Origin: Lithospermum erythrorhizon
Lineage: Eukaryota; Streptophyta; Magnoliopsida; Boraginales; Boraginaceae
DNA: 64,000 nucleotides
Assembly (NCBI GenBank): GCA_019722365.1
Contig: JADFUC010000643.1
Coordinates: 1 to 64,000 of the forward strand
Direction: 5' to 3'
A program made the translations under genes and the position numbers. This document shows positions 27,891 to 40,331 of this stretch, piece by piece. Numbering within the stretch: the stretch's first letter is position 1; each line of letters opens with the position of its first letter. Below the pieces are notes generated by a model that saw only the letters and a program-made list of their open reading frames with translations, searched no databases and had not been told where the DNA came from.

Positions 27891-28050
27891 TCCTCGTGAT
27901 TATTAGTGGATCCTAAGTAAATGCATCGCATTAGTTTCCTCACAACGGTGATGCAACTGCGATAAAATTCCTGCAAGTTTTTGTTTATTTCCACAATTTA
28001 TTCTTTCTGTTATTGTCATATCTAAATTAGTGGAGATCAATCATGATAGA

Positions 28051-28920
28051 TCTTAGTAATTAGTGTAATTGATGATACCATAATTATTGTTAATTACGTT
28101 AAGATCATACTGCTGCGGTATCTTCAAATCCCAAAGTTATTATCACTTTGACTTCCTTTTTCAGATTTAACACCATGTTGAATTTTAACACATAAATAAC
28201 ACCTTGCTGGATTTAATAACATTGAATAACAGCCCAAAGACATCCAGTTTAACATCCCGTGTAACAATAATTTCGTTAGAGTGGTAGATGAAATTCATAA
28301 TTTAGTTATCGAAAGTGTAATTAAATTGATTGCTATTTGGTCTTGAATAGTTGTTGAGTTGCACACTAGTTTTACTTTGATTCATAAATTGATGGAGTCA
28401 TTAATGGTGAAGTAAAAGCTAGAAATAATTTTTAATTTAGTTCCCAAAGTGTAATCATGTTGCAGTTTGGTTCTGAATAATAATTAAAAAATAATACTTT
28501 CATCCCAAATAATTTGCATAAGTTACATTTTTAACTTTAAATACTTTCTCATAATATGATCCTATGAATTGTGATGTTATAGAAAAGTAAACCACAATGA
28601 CTTATCATCTCATAGATATTATATCCGTTCCTACTTCAAATCAAGAATACTCAAAGGAAATAAACATTTTTATGTTTGCGGATTTAGGGTTTTTAGTTTA
28701 TTTTCTTATTAAATCATTTTTATTTTATTTTAAATAAAGAACTTACATCCAACTTCCAAGTATTTTATTTAAACGGTGTGTTATTTAAGGACTGGACTTA
28801 AATGGCGCTTATAAAGACTATTTAAGCTAAGATATCATAACTTTAGTTTAACCACTCAAAAGCGCTATCCAAGCTTCAAGTAATTTCTTAGCTAAAAATA
28901 TAACATTACAATGTGATGAT
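28051..28920. other. Intergenic AT-rich DNA
   Basis: No gene or bounded element recognised. Confidence 0.5.
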
Positions 28921-30278
28921 CCGTCCTGCTGTAGTAGTGTCAGATCACAAATCTTCCAAGTTGAACTTTGACACGCCTCATTCAAAACGTGGGAGTTCCT
29001 ATGCAACCAAGTGATCCGGCTGTCCGGCCTAAAAACTCTCCGACGATCGTTTCAAGTAGAAAGAATCGAAGAGTTTCGCTTTCTAAAATAAAATTTGGTG
29101 ATCAAAAGCAACTTACTTGGGCGAGCCGACAATCGAATTTGCCCATTTTGAGAGTTTGATCTTCAATATTACACCATTTAAACCCCACTCAAACCCAATT
29201 CTTCTTAAGCCTTCTCCTACATTTGTTAAACATTTTCTAAGGCCAATCTCTAATTTTAGTATCAAATCTCTCCTAGAATAAGCTTCAATTTTGATTATCT
29301 TCTAGACCTTAGACTAGAATTGTGCTTAAGTTTTATATATAGAGATCAGAAGCATGGTTGATTCAACGTGTTTGTTGAATTGCTCAAGTGAGAAAACAAG
29401 CTTCATCAAGTTTATATCTACTGAAAAAGGAGATTCAAACAAGCTTCAACTTCATTTACTCATTAAGTAGCTACATTGAGCTCAATTTATAATACTCTTA
29501 CCAAATCCATTTAGGGATTATCTTGTAAAAGAGTAAAACTTTTCTTGTGGAAAAGAATAGCACATGTTCACGAGTAGTCTTCTTACTCGAGGTGAAATCG
29601 ATTGCGTAGATTGACAGAGATTGCTAATCGCCGAGCTGGTAGCTTAAAAGGTTTTTCGCTGTTCTAGATCTAAATGCTCTAAGCCTCGAGGTCGCCGAGG
29701 GGTTCTCGAGCTGTCGCCTGTAGCGTAGCCTAAAGGTTCAATGTTGTAGACGGTATTTATTGAGTTGCTCGCTTGTACGCCACGAGTCATCAACGCCGGA
29801 TAATATATACGAGGTTACATTTCCAAATCTAGGTCGAAAAGCCGAGGGCCGAGCACTGCTCACTGCTCGCTAAAAACCTGAAGCAGATTCTTTCTCTACT
29901 CTTTACTTATTGTTCATATTATTTATATGCAAAAATTACTAGGATTCTATTATAAAGTAAAGATTATCTAAGTTTCTATTTGTGTATTTGATTTGCTTTT
30001 TAAAGTAAGTTGTTTATCTTCCGCATCGATTGAATCGTGTTATTTGATTGATATACATTTGTAATTGCCTTTCATATATCAAATCAAATATTGTTTAAAG
30101 AGGGTGTTAACATTACTTTATCCTATTTCGCATTTGTTTTACAAATTGCTAAAGTATCATTTTTGGTAAAATTTGTATTAATGTTTTTACAAGGCAAAAA
30201 ACGGTCAACGACGTCTTCAACCTTATTCACCCCCCTCTAAGGTTATCATATAGTCTAAGGTTATCATATAGTCTAACA
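28921..30278 (+). mobile_element. Solo-LTR-like block (copia Maximus/SIRE-type end)
   Basis: The right part ends with 'ttattcacccccctctaagg' then 'tagtctaaca'. This resembles the U5 end of Maximus/SIRE-type copia LTRs as I recall them. No primer-binding site follows and there are no pol fragments, so a solo LTR is the simplest reading. The left boundary is a guess. Confidence 0.4.
30237..30276. repeat. 18-bp direct duplication
   Basis: 'ctaaggttatcatatagt' occurs twice back to back and then begins a third time with 'ctaa'. It lies exactly at the putative LTR end. Confidence 0.9.
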
Positions 30279-31518
30279 CTTACTTGATTTTTCCTCAAGG
30301 TTTACCTTTTATAGTCTTCTTGGACCGTTACTTTGGTCGAGCCTTGATGGCTCCTTTATTGTCGATTAATGATTTGTGGCTCATTAAGGGGTCGTGTAAT
30401 TATGATCTTAATTGTCACCTTAATTGAGCCGAACCTTGCCGTTAGTCTTCAACGGCTCTCCTCTCTTTACCGAGCTGGATAGGTCGACCCATTTGATTTG
30501 GGCTTCTGCATTCTGGCCCACTCATGTGGTCCAGGTCCATTTATTTGGTGCTTTGTTCTTGACCAGATCCATCTTCGAAGGGCCCAATCTTGTTGGACCG
30601 GTTCTGGACCAACCCATTTATTTATGGGATTATCACAATATTTTTCTATATATTAGCTATTTGTACATAATACATGCATTTCTATGTTGAGTAACAAAAT
30701 AAATATTTTAGTATATAATTAATTAATTGATTGCAACCTTGCAGGGAGTATATATATATCATGAAATCATTAAAAAAAAATGGAAAAATTAAGGTCGTAT
30801 GCATGTGAGGCCACTCTAGCAAACTAGTTCATTCTGAGATATTGACTTATAACCAATCATACTTGGCTTTACTGAGAATAATCAAGAATCATAAGCAAAA
30901 ACTTCTTATCTAGACCCTAGTGTTGGTATAAACGACATGTGTGCACATAATTCAATCAATAATATACCCAATAGTCCAACGATTCGTTGGTTTATTTGCA
31001 TCCTAAGATCATGTCGGATCTCAAGTTTGCTTCTTAAAAAAAGAAAAATAATATTGAATTTGCCACATGTATGTATACACATTTATGTTTAGTGGAGAAG
31101 TATTATTATGCTTTGATATCATTGCACTAGAAAAGACAGATATCAAAAATATTCCTCCATGCAAAAAGCAGAAAAAGAAAGATGGAGGACGTAACATGAT
31201 TGATATTACTTTACAGAAAGTACGTGATTTATCTTTGCTTTTGTAAGCAATTAGATAGGCGACCTTTGGAGAAAATGTAAGCATAATGCATTTTAGGATA
31301 ATAACATGTCATCAGTTGAATCAAACACGGACCTCCCCAAAATTGCCCCTATTTATTTTAGGAAGCAAGACAGTGATTTGTAGGGCACTTCTTCGAATAA
31401 ATCGATCTTCTTTAAATTAAAACATTTTAGCGTTTATTATAGAGTTATTAATTATGAAATATATTATCCCAATAATAATAGACAAGCCCTCTTGTATAGT
31501 ATAATAAGATGGATGTAG
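30279..31518. other. Intergenic DNA
   Basis: The first part has 'ggtcgagccttgatgg' and 'gaccggttctggaccaaccc', a GC-richer stretch probably from another TE. The remainder is AT-rich. No gene is recognised. Confidence 0.5.
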
Positions 31519-31777
31519 TGAAAGTGTTTAGGGAACTCACTTGATCAAGGTTAGGTTTGTATTTATAGGTAAATTTATACAAGTCAAGCATGATTGTAAG
31601 CTAACTTTATGTAAATGATATGCTAATTTTACTACTATATGTGATATGCTAGGAGTGATCTTTTGTTACAAAATTGATTATTCATCATTGGCTAGTTATC
31701 TTATTAATTTTATACATGAAGATATGATATTCGCAATTACAAGCTATTGGTTGACTCTGGCTCTTTTACCCGCCTCA
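31519..31777 (-). repeat. 3' LTR of the Ale-like copia
   Basis: It begins 'tgaaagtgttt', aligned with 'tgagaagtgttt' at the other LTR. The right edge is uncertain by about 10 bases. Confidence 0.75.
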
Positions 31778-33756
31778 ATCTTTTTGCGAAGATAGGCATA
31801 GATTGGATATTACTGTGATGAAGACATCATGGCGTCGCTGAGTGGATATATCTTTGAACTTTAAGGTACTTGAAGTGTTATTTTCATACACGAAAATGAT
31901 AATCAATCTTGATATGTTTTAATTGTAGTCATGAGATTATGAAATTTAAGTATCATGAACATGATATTTGTCATGATAAGCGGTAAAGGCAGAAGCGAGG
32001 ACGCCGGGTTAAATAACGAAGTTACTTGACACGGCGTTATACCTTGGCCAGGCTGCTTGGGCCCAAGCAGCGATACTTGACGATTACACGATCCCAGCCC
32101 TGAGTTGATTGCTTTTCGAGGGATTGAGATGATTTTGACCAAAAATACCTGATATCTGACGTGGGCGTCTAATTGAAGGCGGTACTTGATCAAGTCTGAA
32201 TCGCTGCTGACTTAAAAAGAATCCAATCTGATGGGGTTAGTCCGTGAGACATAGTCACTTTGGGATATGAAGGATAACAACTCACGAAGATGAGCGTGTT
32301 GGAGGCTGCTGGGCGGGGATCTGAGTTGTGGCCTTAAGTGAGATTAGAGGGTGTGTAGAGGAGGTATTAAGTGAAACTGCTAGAATTGTTTATATTAAAT
32401 TGGGGATGTTAAGTGGAGAACCGTCGATTATTTGAAATCGATGCTGATGTGCTTGGGGGTTTAATGAGGTTTGCATGTTAGCTTTGCCATGTTTATTGAG
32501 AATCTCTTTCAATGTATTTCTTTGACGAAAAAGAATGGAAGATCAGTCGATTGAGAGCACAGAAAGTAATTGAAGTTTCCCCAATCGTTGATAGAAAGCG
32601 AGTTGAGTTTTTGAAATGAGTAGTGAGAATAGATAATGAAGAAGCCAGGATTCTTATTATGTAAATGACAAAAGTAAGAAGTATATAGTGGCATTGGTTG
32701 TATGATAAATAAAAGAAATTTGATGCGGACTTGCGTGTTGAAATTCTTGAAAGCGAAGAAATGATGACAGCATGTAGATGCTTGCGAGGGGGAGAAAGAG
32801 AGATTTTGAAGATGACATATATGAGTCGGATAATCCGGTCGTAAACCCGGAGTTTGTTTCATGATGCATTGGCAGATAGTGCCATTTTAGAAGGCATTAT
32901 TAATGTCTAATTGTGGCATGTGCATTTTGTGACAAGATTAATAAACCCAGCTTTGATATGAATAATTGCGGTTTAAGGATTCTTTGGGGGAGAAAGTTTC
33001 ACGTAATCAATACCCATTTGTTGATTTGATCTTAATGACTAAACGAGGTTTATATCTATCGAGAAACCGTAATAATTTAGTTTGACTTCGATAGATCCAT
33101 TCTGACCAATTATATTGGAAGTGGGAGTGGAAGAACAAGGGATAAATGTGTTGTTTGTAATTAGGACATTATATTAAGCCATTGTGACCTTCTACTTTAA
33201 TGTGGAAAAGCATATGTGTCATTTTGAGGCGTGTACAAAGGGGAAGAGTGTAAGATGAATATTGATGATTCTGGTGGAGGAATACTTTTAGGTTTGTGAG
33301 ATTCGCTTGGCGCGAGTGGGCATCGAATGGTTGTTACAGTTGGGGCTGAAAGCGAATACTAGGAATCGATGAGAGAGGTGTGGTGGAGTTTATGATAGAA
33401 CTTTGGTAAGAGATTGAGAGAGAGTTTATGTGAGGTAGAAGTGTCGGACAGGAATTAGTTGTCGGAAGGAGAGATTATGTGGGAGAGTTAGCTAGAATAA
33501 TTGGAAGATACGGTGAAGTAGTAGTTTGAGGATTAATTGTTGTTGGAGGACAAAGTGTAGAAGGGGATTGACTTTGGTAATATGGTAGATGAGATATTCT
33601 TGGGCAGAATTAGTCGTTGGTTAGAAGAATAATCGACATAGGAGTTGAAGAATGATTTAATGACTTATTCAGGGGTGGAATTAAGTCGATTAACTATGAG
33701 AGATGAGGTGGAATGAGAAGAAATAGGAGGATTTCTAGCTAATTTAAATATTTCCA
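31778..33756 (-). pseudogene. Reverse transcriptase/RNase H remnant of the Ale-like copia
   Basis: Minus-strand fragments with copia RT flavour are visible near 32990-33100: 'NGSIE', then 'QMGIDY' followed in another frame by 'ETFSP'. Multiple stops and frame changes follow. The RT active-site box could not be found by eye. RNase H is not recognisable, though the position fits it. Confidence 0.5.
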
Positions 33757-34164
33757 TTAAAGTTGTTGAACTAGGATCAGAAGATTATTGATAATTTGTT
33801 GGAAATTGTTTAGATCTTGAGAATGATTTATATGCGAAAACTTGTTTAGAAAATATGACATGGCGAGAGGTAATAACTCTTTCAGTTTGAGGATTAAGAC
33901 AACGGAAGCCTTTGTGATAAGGTGATGTACCAAAAAATATACACGGTATTGATCGAGTTGAAAATTGTTAGTTGTGTGTTTAACAATATTAGGATAACAC
34001 AAACAACCAAAAGTTTTAATGAGTGTATAATTTGGTGCACTTTTGAAAAGAAAAAAATAAGGCGTTTGAAAATTAATGGAAGAACAAGGAAGTTTATTGA
34101 TTATTTGAACTGTATAGTTCAAAGCTTCAACCCAATAAAAGAAAGGTAATTGGTCTTGAAGCAT
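33757..34164 (-). pseudogene. Copia integrase C-terminal fragment
   Basis: A 135-codon minus-strand frame reads 'LQDQLPFFYWVEALNYTVQI', 'INKLPCSSINFQTPYF' and 'FGCLCYPN'. These match the copia integrase region 'LP..FW.EA...A.YLINR.P......TP' and the following 'FGC.CY'. Its amino-terminal partner lies at 35148-35594, beyond the nested insertion. Confidence 0.8.
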
Positions 34165-34190
34165 TAGACATCGTATTTGAAGGATTTCTA

Positions 34191-35154
34191 TGATATAACT
34201 TGAATAAACTTATTCAAATATTCATAACAGGATCAGATTTAATTGTTACAGTCAGATCTATAACATATAATACAATATGTGAATACCAGAATACTTATAG
34301 TGTAGCGGAATAAAACACCAACAATTCTTTCACGAAATCTCCTTTGAATTCCAGCAGCTAGCACCACAAATTGATAGTGCCTCTAGTTGGTCCACACCAG
34401 GAGATGTTGAATCCAGGACTTGGGTTTGCTAGAACACGTGGGAAATTGGATGGAAGAATCAAAGCAAAAACTATCACGTTTTTGCACTTGATATTTCAAC
34501 CTCCTCAAGAGGGAGGGAGGGCGAAAAATCCTTCCATGGAGGACAAGGTTTAGCTTGTTGTGTATCTTATGAAAACTTAATAAGCCTCACTTACATAGAG
34601 GTTCTGAAATTAACCCGATAGCCCAACTCGTTTAGTTAATGTGCCGACTTGTTTAATTTAATTAAACCGTTAAGTAAATTAAACACTAACAAGTTATTAA
34701 TAAGTAACTTAACGAGTTCAACTAACTATTAAATTAATTCAACTGATTAGTTAATTAATTCGGGTTTATCGATTATATTTCACGTGCTCGATATAAAATT
34801 CTAGATTGAGTAATTCTGTCGACTACCGATTTAGCAAGCCTATTGTTTCATTTCGCCGCAGAAATATAGCTTCGATGTCCTTTGTATGTGTGCCGCCACA
34901 GGCTCGGAGTAATAGCGGTAGTATAATAATATAATTAACCGTTCTTATTATAATGATTATGCATGGGATACAACGATGCAGTATAATTCTTATTATTATC
35001 ATGAGAACCCGACTAGTAATTACAATTACTATTATTGAATGTTCTATTTATTATGTCGTATTTAAGCTAAGCTAGTAAATGAATTATTCTGACAATTATA
35101 AATATTGGCCTTGATAAATAGAAGCAAATAATTTGATTCAAATATTTTTACGCA
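34191..35154. mobile_element. Nested insertion (solo-LTR-like) inside copia integrase
   Basis: The integrase reading 'KHRY' breaks at 35155 and resumes at 34190 with 'RNPSNTMLQDQLPFFYW'. Removing 34191-35154 rejoins the 'HRYI..FYW' block at the expected spacing. The insert runs from TG (tgatataact) to CA (tttacgca) and has no ORF, which is what a solo LTR would look like. Flanking 5-mers (ttcta and atata) are only partly alike, so the target-site duplication is not proven. Confidence 0.7.
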
Positions 35155-35594
35155 ATATAGCGATGTTTTCTCACGTTTTGTTGCAGAGTGGCAAGAAAAG
35201 AATAACGATAAACTATACCGTTTGTTTTTAAATATGGCTCTAGTTTTCGAAATTCTCGCGCCTTTGCTTGAAGAACTTTAATAGAACAATTGAATTGATT
35301 TTGGATGAGAGCATGAAATTGTTTAAAAATAGTTAATGAGTCGGATTTTTGTTTGAGTGGATAAACGAAATATCGACTACTCTGGCGTCGACAAAATAAG
35401 ATATAATATTTGTAACCAGAAAGAGAGGAAATAGGTGCTTCCCAAACATCTGAATGAATTAACTTCGAAAGGAGAAATAAGCGAAATTTGTGATGAATCA
35501 AATGGTAGCTTTGATTGTTTACCCGAGATTGACATACGTTACAAGGTTCGATGCCATGAGCCGATGAACAATCAAGACTGCTGACCACAACCAA
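35148..35594 (-). pseudogene. Copia GAG pre-integrase/integrase core fragment
   Basis: This minus-strand frame of 148 codons contains 'CNVCQSRVNNQSYHL', like the copia zinc-finger 'C..C..(A/G)K....F', then 'LIHSDVWEAPISSLSGYKYY', 'SRYFVYPLKQKSD' and 'QQNVRKHRYIA'. The usual 'VDDFSR' acidic pair is replaced by 'CRRQSSR', so a catalytic aspartate is lost. It ends at the nested insertion. Confidence 0.85.
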
Positions 35595-36114
35595 ACAAGC
35601 TAGAATTGAAGAAGATGAATTGGCCAGAGAGTGGCGTGCAGTTGAGGCTAAGGATGTAGGACATGATGAAGCAAATAAGCATAGCAGATAGACGGAACCA
35701 TGATTACTGGACTAAAAAGAATTGTGAAATGCTGCGTTACGATCATACTTTGAAAGCGAGAAGGTGAAGACAACAATACAATTATTATTAACACATAATT
35801 GTTAAATGGAGATTAAATTTTGAGTGAGTTCAGGAACAACTAGCACATTTGAGAGAGTAATAGAAGTGTTTGGAATGGAAAAAAATGGTGAAGTAGCAGA
35901 GAGAAGGCGGCCATTACGACCATGACTTCGGCATTACCGATGTATAGAATGAGATAGTGGGAAAAATTAAATTACGATCATATATCTTTGAAGCATTATC
36001 GAAGTACAAGCTTGGCCGAAGAGGATTCACCGGGTCGTGTGATGAATGAGCATGCGGTTGAGGTGATGTAATAAGCGTGGTCGAACCTCGACTTCTGATT
36101 CAATGTTGTATGGT

Positions 36115-37023
36115 TTACTTGAAGAGACCTAAATTTGGCGATACCTTGATTTCTTTGTTAGAAGAATTGCTAGGGGCTACACCAAGAATACCATCTGAAC
36201 GGAAGGAGGAAGAGAGTCTTGGGTATCTTGAGGAGAATGATTTAGGTGGATAAGCATTTCTAGAGGGTGGTTTGCATGATTGGTGATAATATGTATGCTT
36301 GTTTTTAAAGTTATATGGAGTGAACTGTTTGTGAGGGATGTGATTAGAGGTGTGTTGATGTGAATACATGACCATATGTGGTGCTTGTTCAAGCAATGCT
36401 GACAGTAGAAATCTTGATCAATACTCGGCTAAGTAGAAGAGGACAAAGTGCAACAAAAGATGGACGGGGGCTGTTGGTATTTATCATTATATAGCGTCAT
36501 GCTAAGGAAATTTGGTAGTCTTCAGAAGTGTTTGGGATACCAAATCATGATCTTTCGAATCTGCTTGTATACGGTGAAGCCGAGAATAAAAATTGGAGTT
36601 GTTGAAGGTAGTCAGCATTTTCCAGTTACCCGAGGAGAAATTTTGAAACTTAACTACAAGATGAATTCGAGTGGATCTGCGGCATGATACAGGAATAATT
36701 TTCAAGAGTTACCCCCAGCGAATCTTGTATTTACTACGATCATAATTTAGTAATGTTTTGATAGAGGAAGAGAGTAATACGTTGATCCGTGATTGAAGCG
36801 GTTTTGTTGCTTTTATCCAAGGAATACTAAGGATATAAATCAGCGGTTGAATGAGGAACAGGTGACTACTCGGATATAAATGGCTTCTCCCCAGGAAAAG
36901 TAGTAAACAATCTTTTCCAAGCATAGAAATTTTCATAAGAGAGTTCAACTTGGACAAAAGTTTTAATGTTTGCATTATGCGGCACGGTAGAGGGCAAGTA
37001 TAGGGTGGCAGGTTGAATATCAA
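36115..37023 (-). pseudogene. Copia gag remnant
   Basis: Two or three broken minus-strand frames (36115-36396, 36502-36705, 36709-37023) lie between the 5' LTR and the pre-integrase fragment, where copia gag belongs. The clearest sits next to the 5' LTR and starts with a Pro/Leu-rich segment. No intact CCHC knuckle is visible. The call rests mostly on position. Confidence 0.5.
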
Positions 37024-37149
37024 AATATTTGGAGGATGAGAAAGGCGAAGGAGAGGAGTTTGATGGAGGAGGGGTGGATGGAGGGGAAGAAGTGGGTTAC
37101 ATTGTAAATGAAGAAGAAAAAAAAATAGGATGGGTGGGCTTTGTATACA

Positions 37150-37405
37150 TGAGAAGTGTTTGGGCTTCCTTGATCGAGTGAGGTTAACTGTATTTATAGA
37201 TAAATTTGTAAAAGAGTCGAAGAATGATTGTAGCTAGCTTATATAAATGATATGCTAACTGTAATCTATGTAACTGATATGCTAATTGATATACTGTTAC
37301 AGAATTTATTGACTAAATTAGTGGCTAGTTGTATGCTATTCTTATTTATACATGAAGATATGATATTCTTTAATTCCTGAAGCTATTGGTTATTGCGCTC
37401 TTGCA
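37150..37405 (-). repeat. 5' LTR of the Ale-like copia
   Basis: Homologous to 31519-31777. The preceding 'ggctttgtatacatg' on the plus strand resembles a degenerate reverse complement of the TGGTATCAGAGC primer-binding site, which supports minus orientation. Confidence 0.75.
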
Positions 37406-39599
37406 TGCGGTTCCTTGGTATTATTCGCATAAATTAAAAGTTATGTTTTTGACGATTCTTTTAGTTTAGATCATACAAGGAGGAGATCGGAAGTACAAAT
37501 TTATCTCGCGATAATCGTCTGTCAGATGGGTTTGCTCGCCCGAGTCGGGATCATTGCGTATCTGTGATAAAGGAATTGAAATCGGTGAATGGAGCCCGAT
37601 ATGAGGCTATGGTCTGTGAGAAGGTATGGAGCATATATTAATTGAGGAACATCTTAATTTATATGGCGAATTTAGAGTTAATTGGTGGGAAAGTAGTGCG
37701 CCGATAGTGGAACAAAATTGCGAACCAGTGCTTAGAAATTTGAAGTTGGGATTTAGTCGCCATGAGTAGGCTTTAAAGGTTGCGTTTGGTCCCACTATTA
37801 TGATTATGTTGTTAAAAAGCGAGCAACAAAATGAGGAAAGGCAATAAGCGTATCAATAATCATTTACTAACTGTTAAGGCTAATTCCTTGGTACCGTCAT
37901 TATCTGGAAACCGTTTCTTAAATTAACATGAATTACTTCTTCTAAGAATTCTTAGGTGGCATGGGTTAAAAATAAAGTCGGGAACCCGTGCCTTAAAATA
38001 ATGCAAACTCTGAGCTTTTTTTATAAATTATCATGAAAAAATTTCTTTCTATGAAGCGTATATAATTTATCATGAAGTAAGTCCACGATCTCCCAAACCC
38101 CAATTTGTGGTGTTTTTGTTGAATATCTAGGTATTAGGGTAATTGTCAATATTATTTTAGATAGTGGGTCGAGCTTGTCATTTGATCGCCGGTAGTATAA
38201 AAGGCTGAGAATTAATTGAGAATTACATGAGCTTGGTAAAAAATAATAGAGTACGGCTCGGTTCTTGAGCGAATTGTCGATGCAGTATCATTCAGTGCTA
38301 GGTCTGGTAAAATGAGATCGCGGTCGTACAATAACCACTCAATCCCAATTGTATGTGCCGTTATCTGAAATAAATTCCATTATTGGTTCCATTTTTACCA
38401 AATATAGTAAGAAAAAATGGAGGAAAAATAGGTTTTGTGAGATCAATTTGAAATTTTCTAAAAATGTGTGCAAAATCAAAATGAACATACAAATTGGGAT
38501 GGAAGAGTATTTATTTTATTATTATCACACTATACTCTCTAAAACTATTAGGTGTATTTTTAACATTCAAACTTCAATGAACTTTATAAACGGAAACACT
38601 CGTCTGCCAGCTTAAAAGTCTTTATTAGTACCAATTAATTTAAGCCCATTTTGAGGAGAAAATTTATAAGCCGTGATGTTAAAGAATATTAGGAGAGCCA
38701 AGAAAACTTGATAATGTTAAAAATTTTAAAATTCAATGTAAAATATTGCATTGAAAAAGTAAATGATCGATTAAAAGGCAAGAAAAAATTTTCTACGCTG
38801 ATCAGTAAATAGGGACCGGAGGGAGTATTATTTTAGAATTGATGTCTTAAAAGCGGGTACAAGTGTTCGGTTGTAGATTCCATGTGGGATCGAATTTGAG
38901 GCGTAGGTTTGACAAAAATCGAAACTTGGATTAAATGGAGTTTGCGTTAGTCTTATTTTAGTGATCTTGGAGTTTGAATATGTGTCTGAAATGTTCGTTT
39001 TCTCCCGTTAATGATAGTATAAAACTCAGGGGAATTCTGAGTGCCATTAAAAAGCTTTAAGCGGCTGTTGTTCGGCCAGGTTTGTAATACATGAAGCTAT
39101 CGTTCTGATTATCTATTTCTGGGCCATCTTGGCTTTTTAATTTGGATTATTTGTTCAATCACCTCTCTTATTCACATATCATCTTAGTATGTCCAGAGTT
39201 AATTTGGGATCAAGCGAAATACTTCTGTCAATATTGAATCTTGTTTGTGAGTTTGTGACAGTAGTATCTTCATCAAGGACCATATTTACAATTCCATAAC
39301 ATTTCTCAGTTGTTATTTCCAATGGTTTTGTTTTAGTTCCAACTACCATGACTTGTCATTTCAATTTATCAAGCATACATAAAGATGTATCTTCCTTATA
39401 ATGTATTTTGTCCAGTGAATTATTAATAAATTGTGCAAAATGCATGCGTGTGAGTGTGTTCCTAATTGTGTGAATTACACACACAGAGAAAAGAGTGGGG
39501 GGAGGAATCTGTGTATAGAGTCTTTTTTATCTGTCAACAAATTTTTAACCCGACCTCTATGGGGAAAGAAAATCAAAAGGTGACAATGTAATCTTTTTC
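37406..39599. other. Intergenic, upstream of KANADI
   Basis: No gene is recognised. 'ggaccggagggagtatt' near 38814 is the end of a Stowaway-type MITE whose other end I could not place. TE density falls from here towards KANADI. Confidence 0.55.
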
Positions 39600-39621
39600 A
39601 CCTAACTTTATCAGGGAGGAA

Positions 39622-39630
39622 TATATAAAA
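39622..39630 (+). promoter_or_regulatory. Candidate TATA box of KANADI
   Basis: 'tatataaaa' lies about 700 bp upstream of the start codon. It is followed by CT-rich leader-like sequence (39880-40090) typical of plant 5' UTRs. If it is used, the 5' UTR would be long. It is inferred from motif and position only. Confidence 0.35.
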
Positions 39631-40331
39631 GAACAAACTAACCCACAATTTATTTTTGTTTTTCCAATTTAATTTAATTTTTGTTCATATATATAATACC
39701 AAGTTGTTTTGATGTTTCTCATTTCCACTGTATCTTATTGCTGTTTTGCATTGTTTTGACTGGAGAGATTGAGACCGTGTGTTATACTTGCTAGTGTCAT
39801 TTTCCAAGATATACCTTCTCTCTAGGAAAATTAAACCAGACCAAACTTCCTACTTTCCATGCCTTTCTGGAAATTCCTTCCCCTTTAAATTATCTTTCTT
39901 TAATTTATACTCACTCTGTTTAATTTTGCTTTAAAGCCCACATTTCTACTTCTCTCATCTAGTATAATCTTGAACAATACTCATAAAAAGATACTTAAAT
40001 GAATTTCCACTTCTACGCTCTCTGTTCTTTACTTTGCTTCTTTTCACCCCTCTAACTCTTTTTCTCTCTGCTTCTTTAAGGTCTTCTTATTTCATGGCTT
40101 TGCAATTTCCAAAGTGACTTACTAATATCCCTTTCTCACTCAAAAACCTTCAAGAATCTATGTTTTTAAGCTTTTGGTCAAATTTGGTTCCTTTTCATGT
40201 TTATTGATTTCTTTCAAAGACGTTATTTTTTGGATTAGTGATTTCTCTTTAAAAGCTTCCTCCTATTCTTGATTATTGAAAAAGTTTGACGGGGTTAGTT
40301 ATCACCAATTATTTAATTTTTCTCAAGTGTA

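Larger units (their letters stand above)
25437..28050 (+). mobile_element. Small copia-type LTR element without ORFs
   Basis: Two direct copies begin 'gtaaacgtgtaatcctaaacac' (about 25440) and 'ttaaacgtggtgaatcctaaacac' (27472). They stay alignable through 'tttttcttgaagagaaa', 'tagtgaaacctataaa' and 'atatcttgtttctag'. A PBS-like 'tggtgtatcagatt' follows the left copy (25857). A polypurine 'aagtgggagaga' precedes the right copy (27458). The internal 1.6 kb has no frame over about 75 codons. It is either an internally deleted copia element or a non-autonomous derivative. Confidence 0.8.
31519..37405 (-). mobile_element. Decayed Ty1/copia retrotransposon (Ale/Retrofit-like)
   Basis: Direct LTRs of about 255 bp flank about 5.4 kb. 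Shared LTR landmarks are 'tgatatgctaa', 'tttatacatgaagatatgatattc' and 'agctattggtt'. Reading leftward on the minus strand, the order is gag remnant, GAG pre-integrase plus integrase core, integrase C-terminal part, then reverse-transcriptase scraps ('QMGIDY' near 33030), which is copia order. All parts contain stops and frameshifts. The short LTRs and the 'LIHSDVWEAPISSLSGYKYY' integrase entry suggest the Ale group. A 964-bp insertion splits the integrase. Confidence 0.85.
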
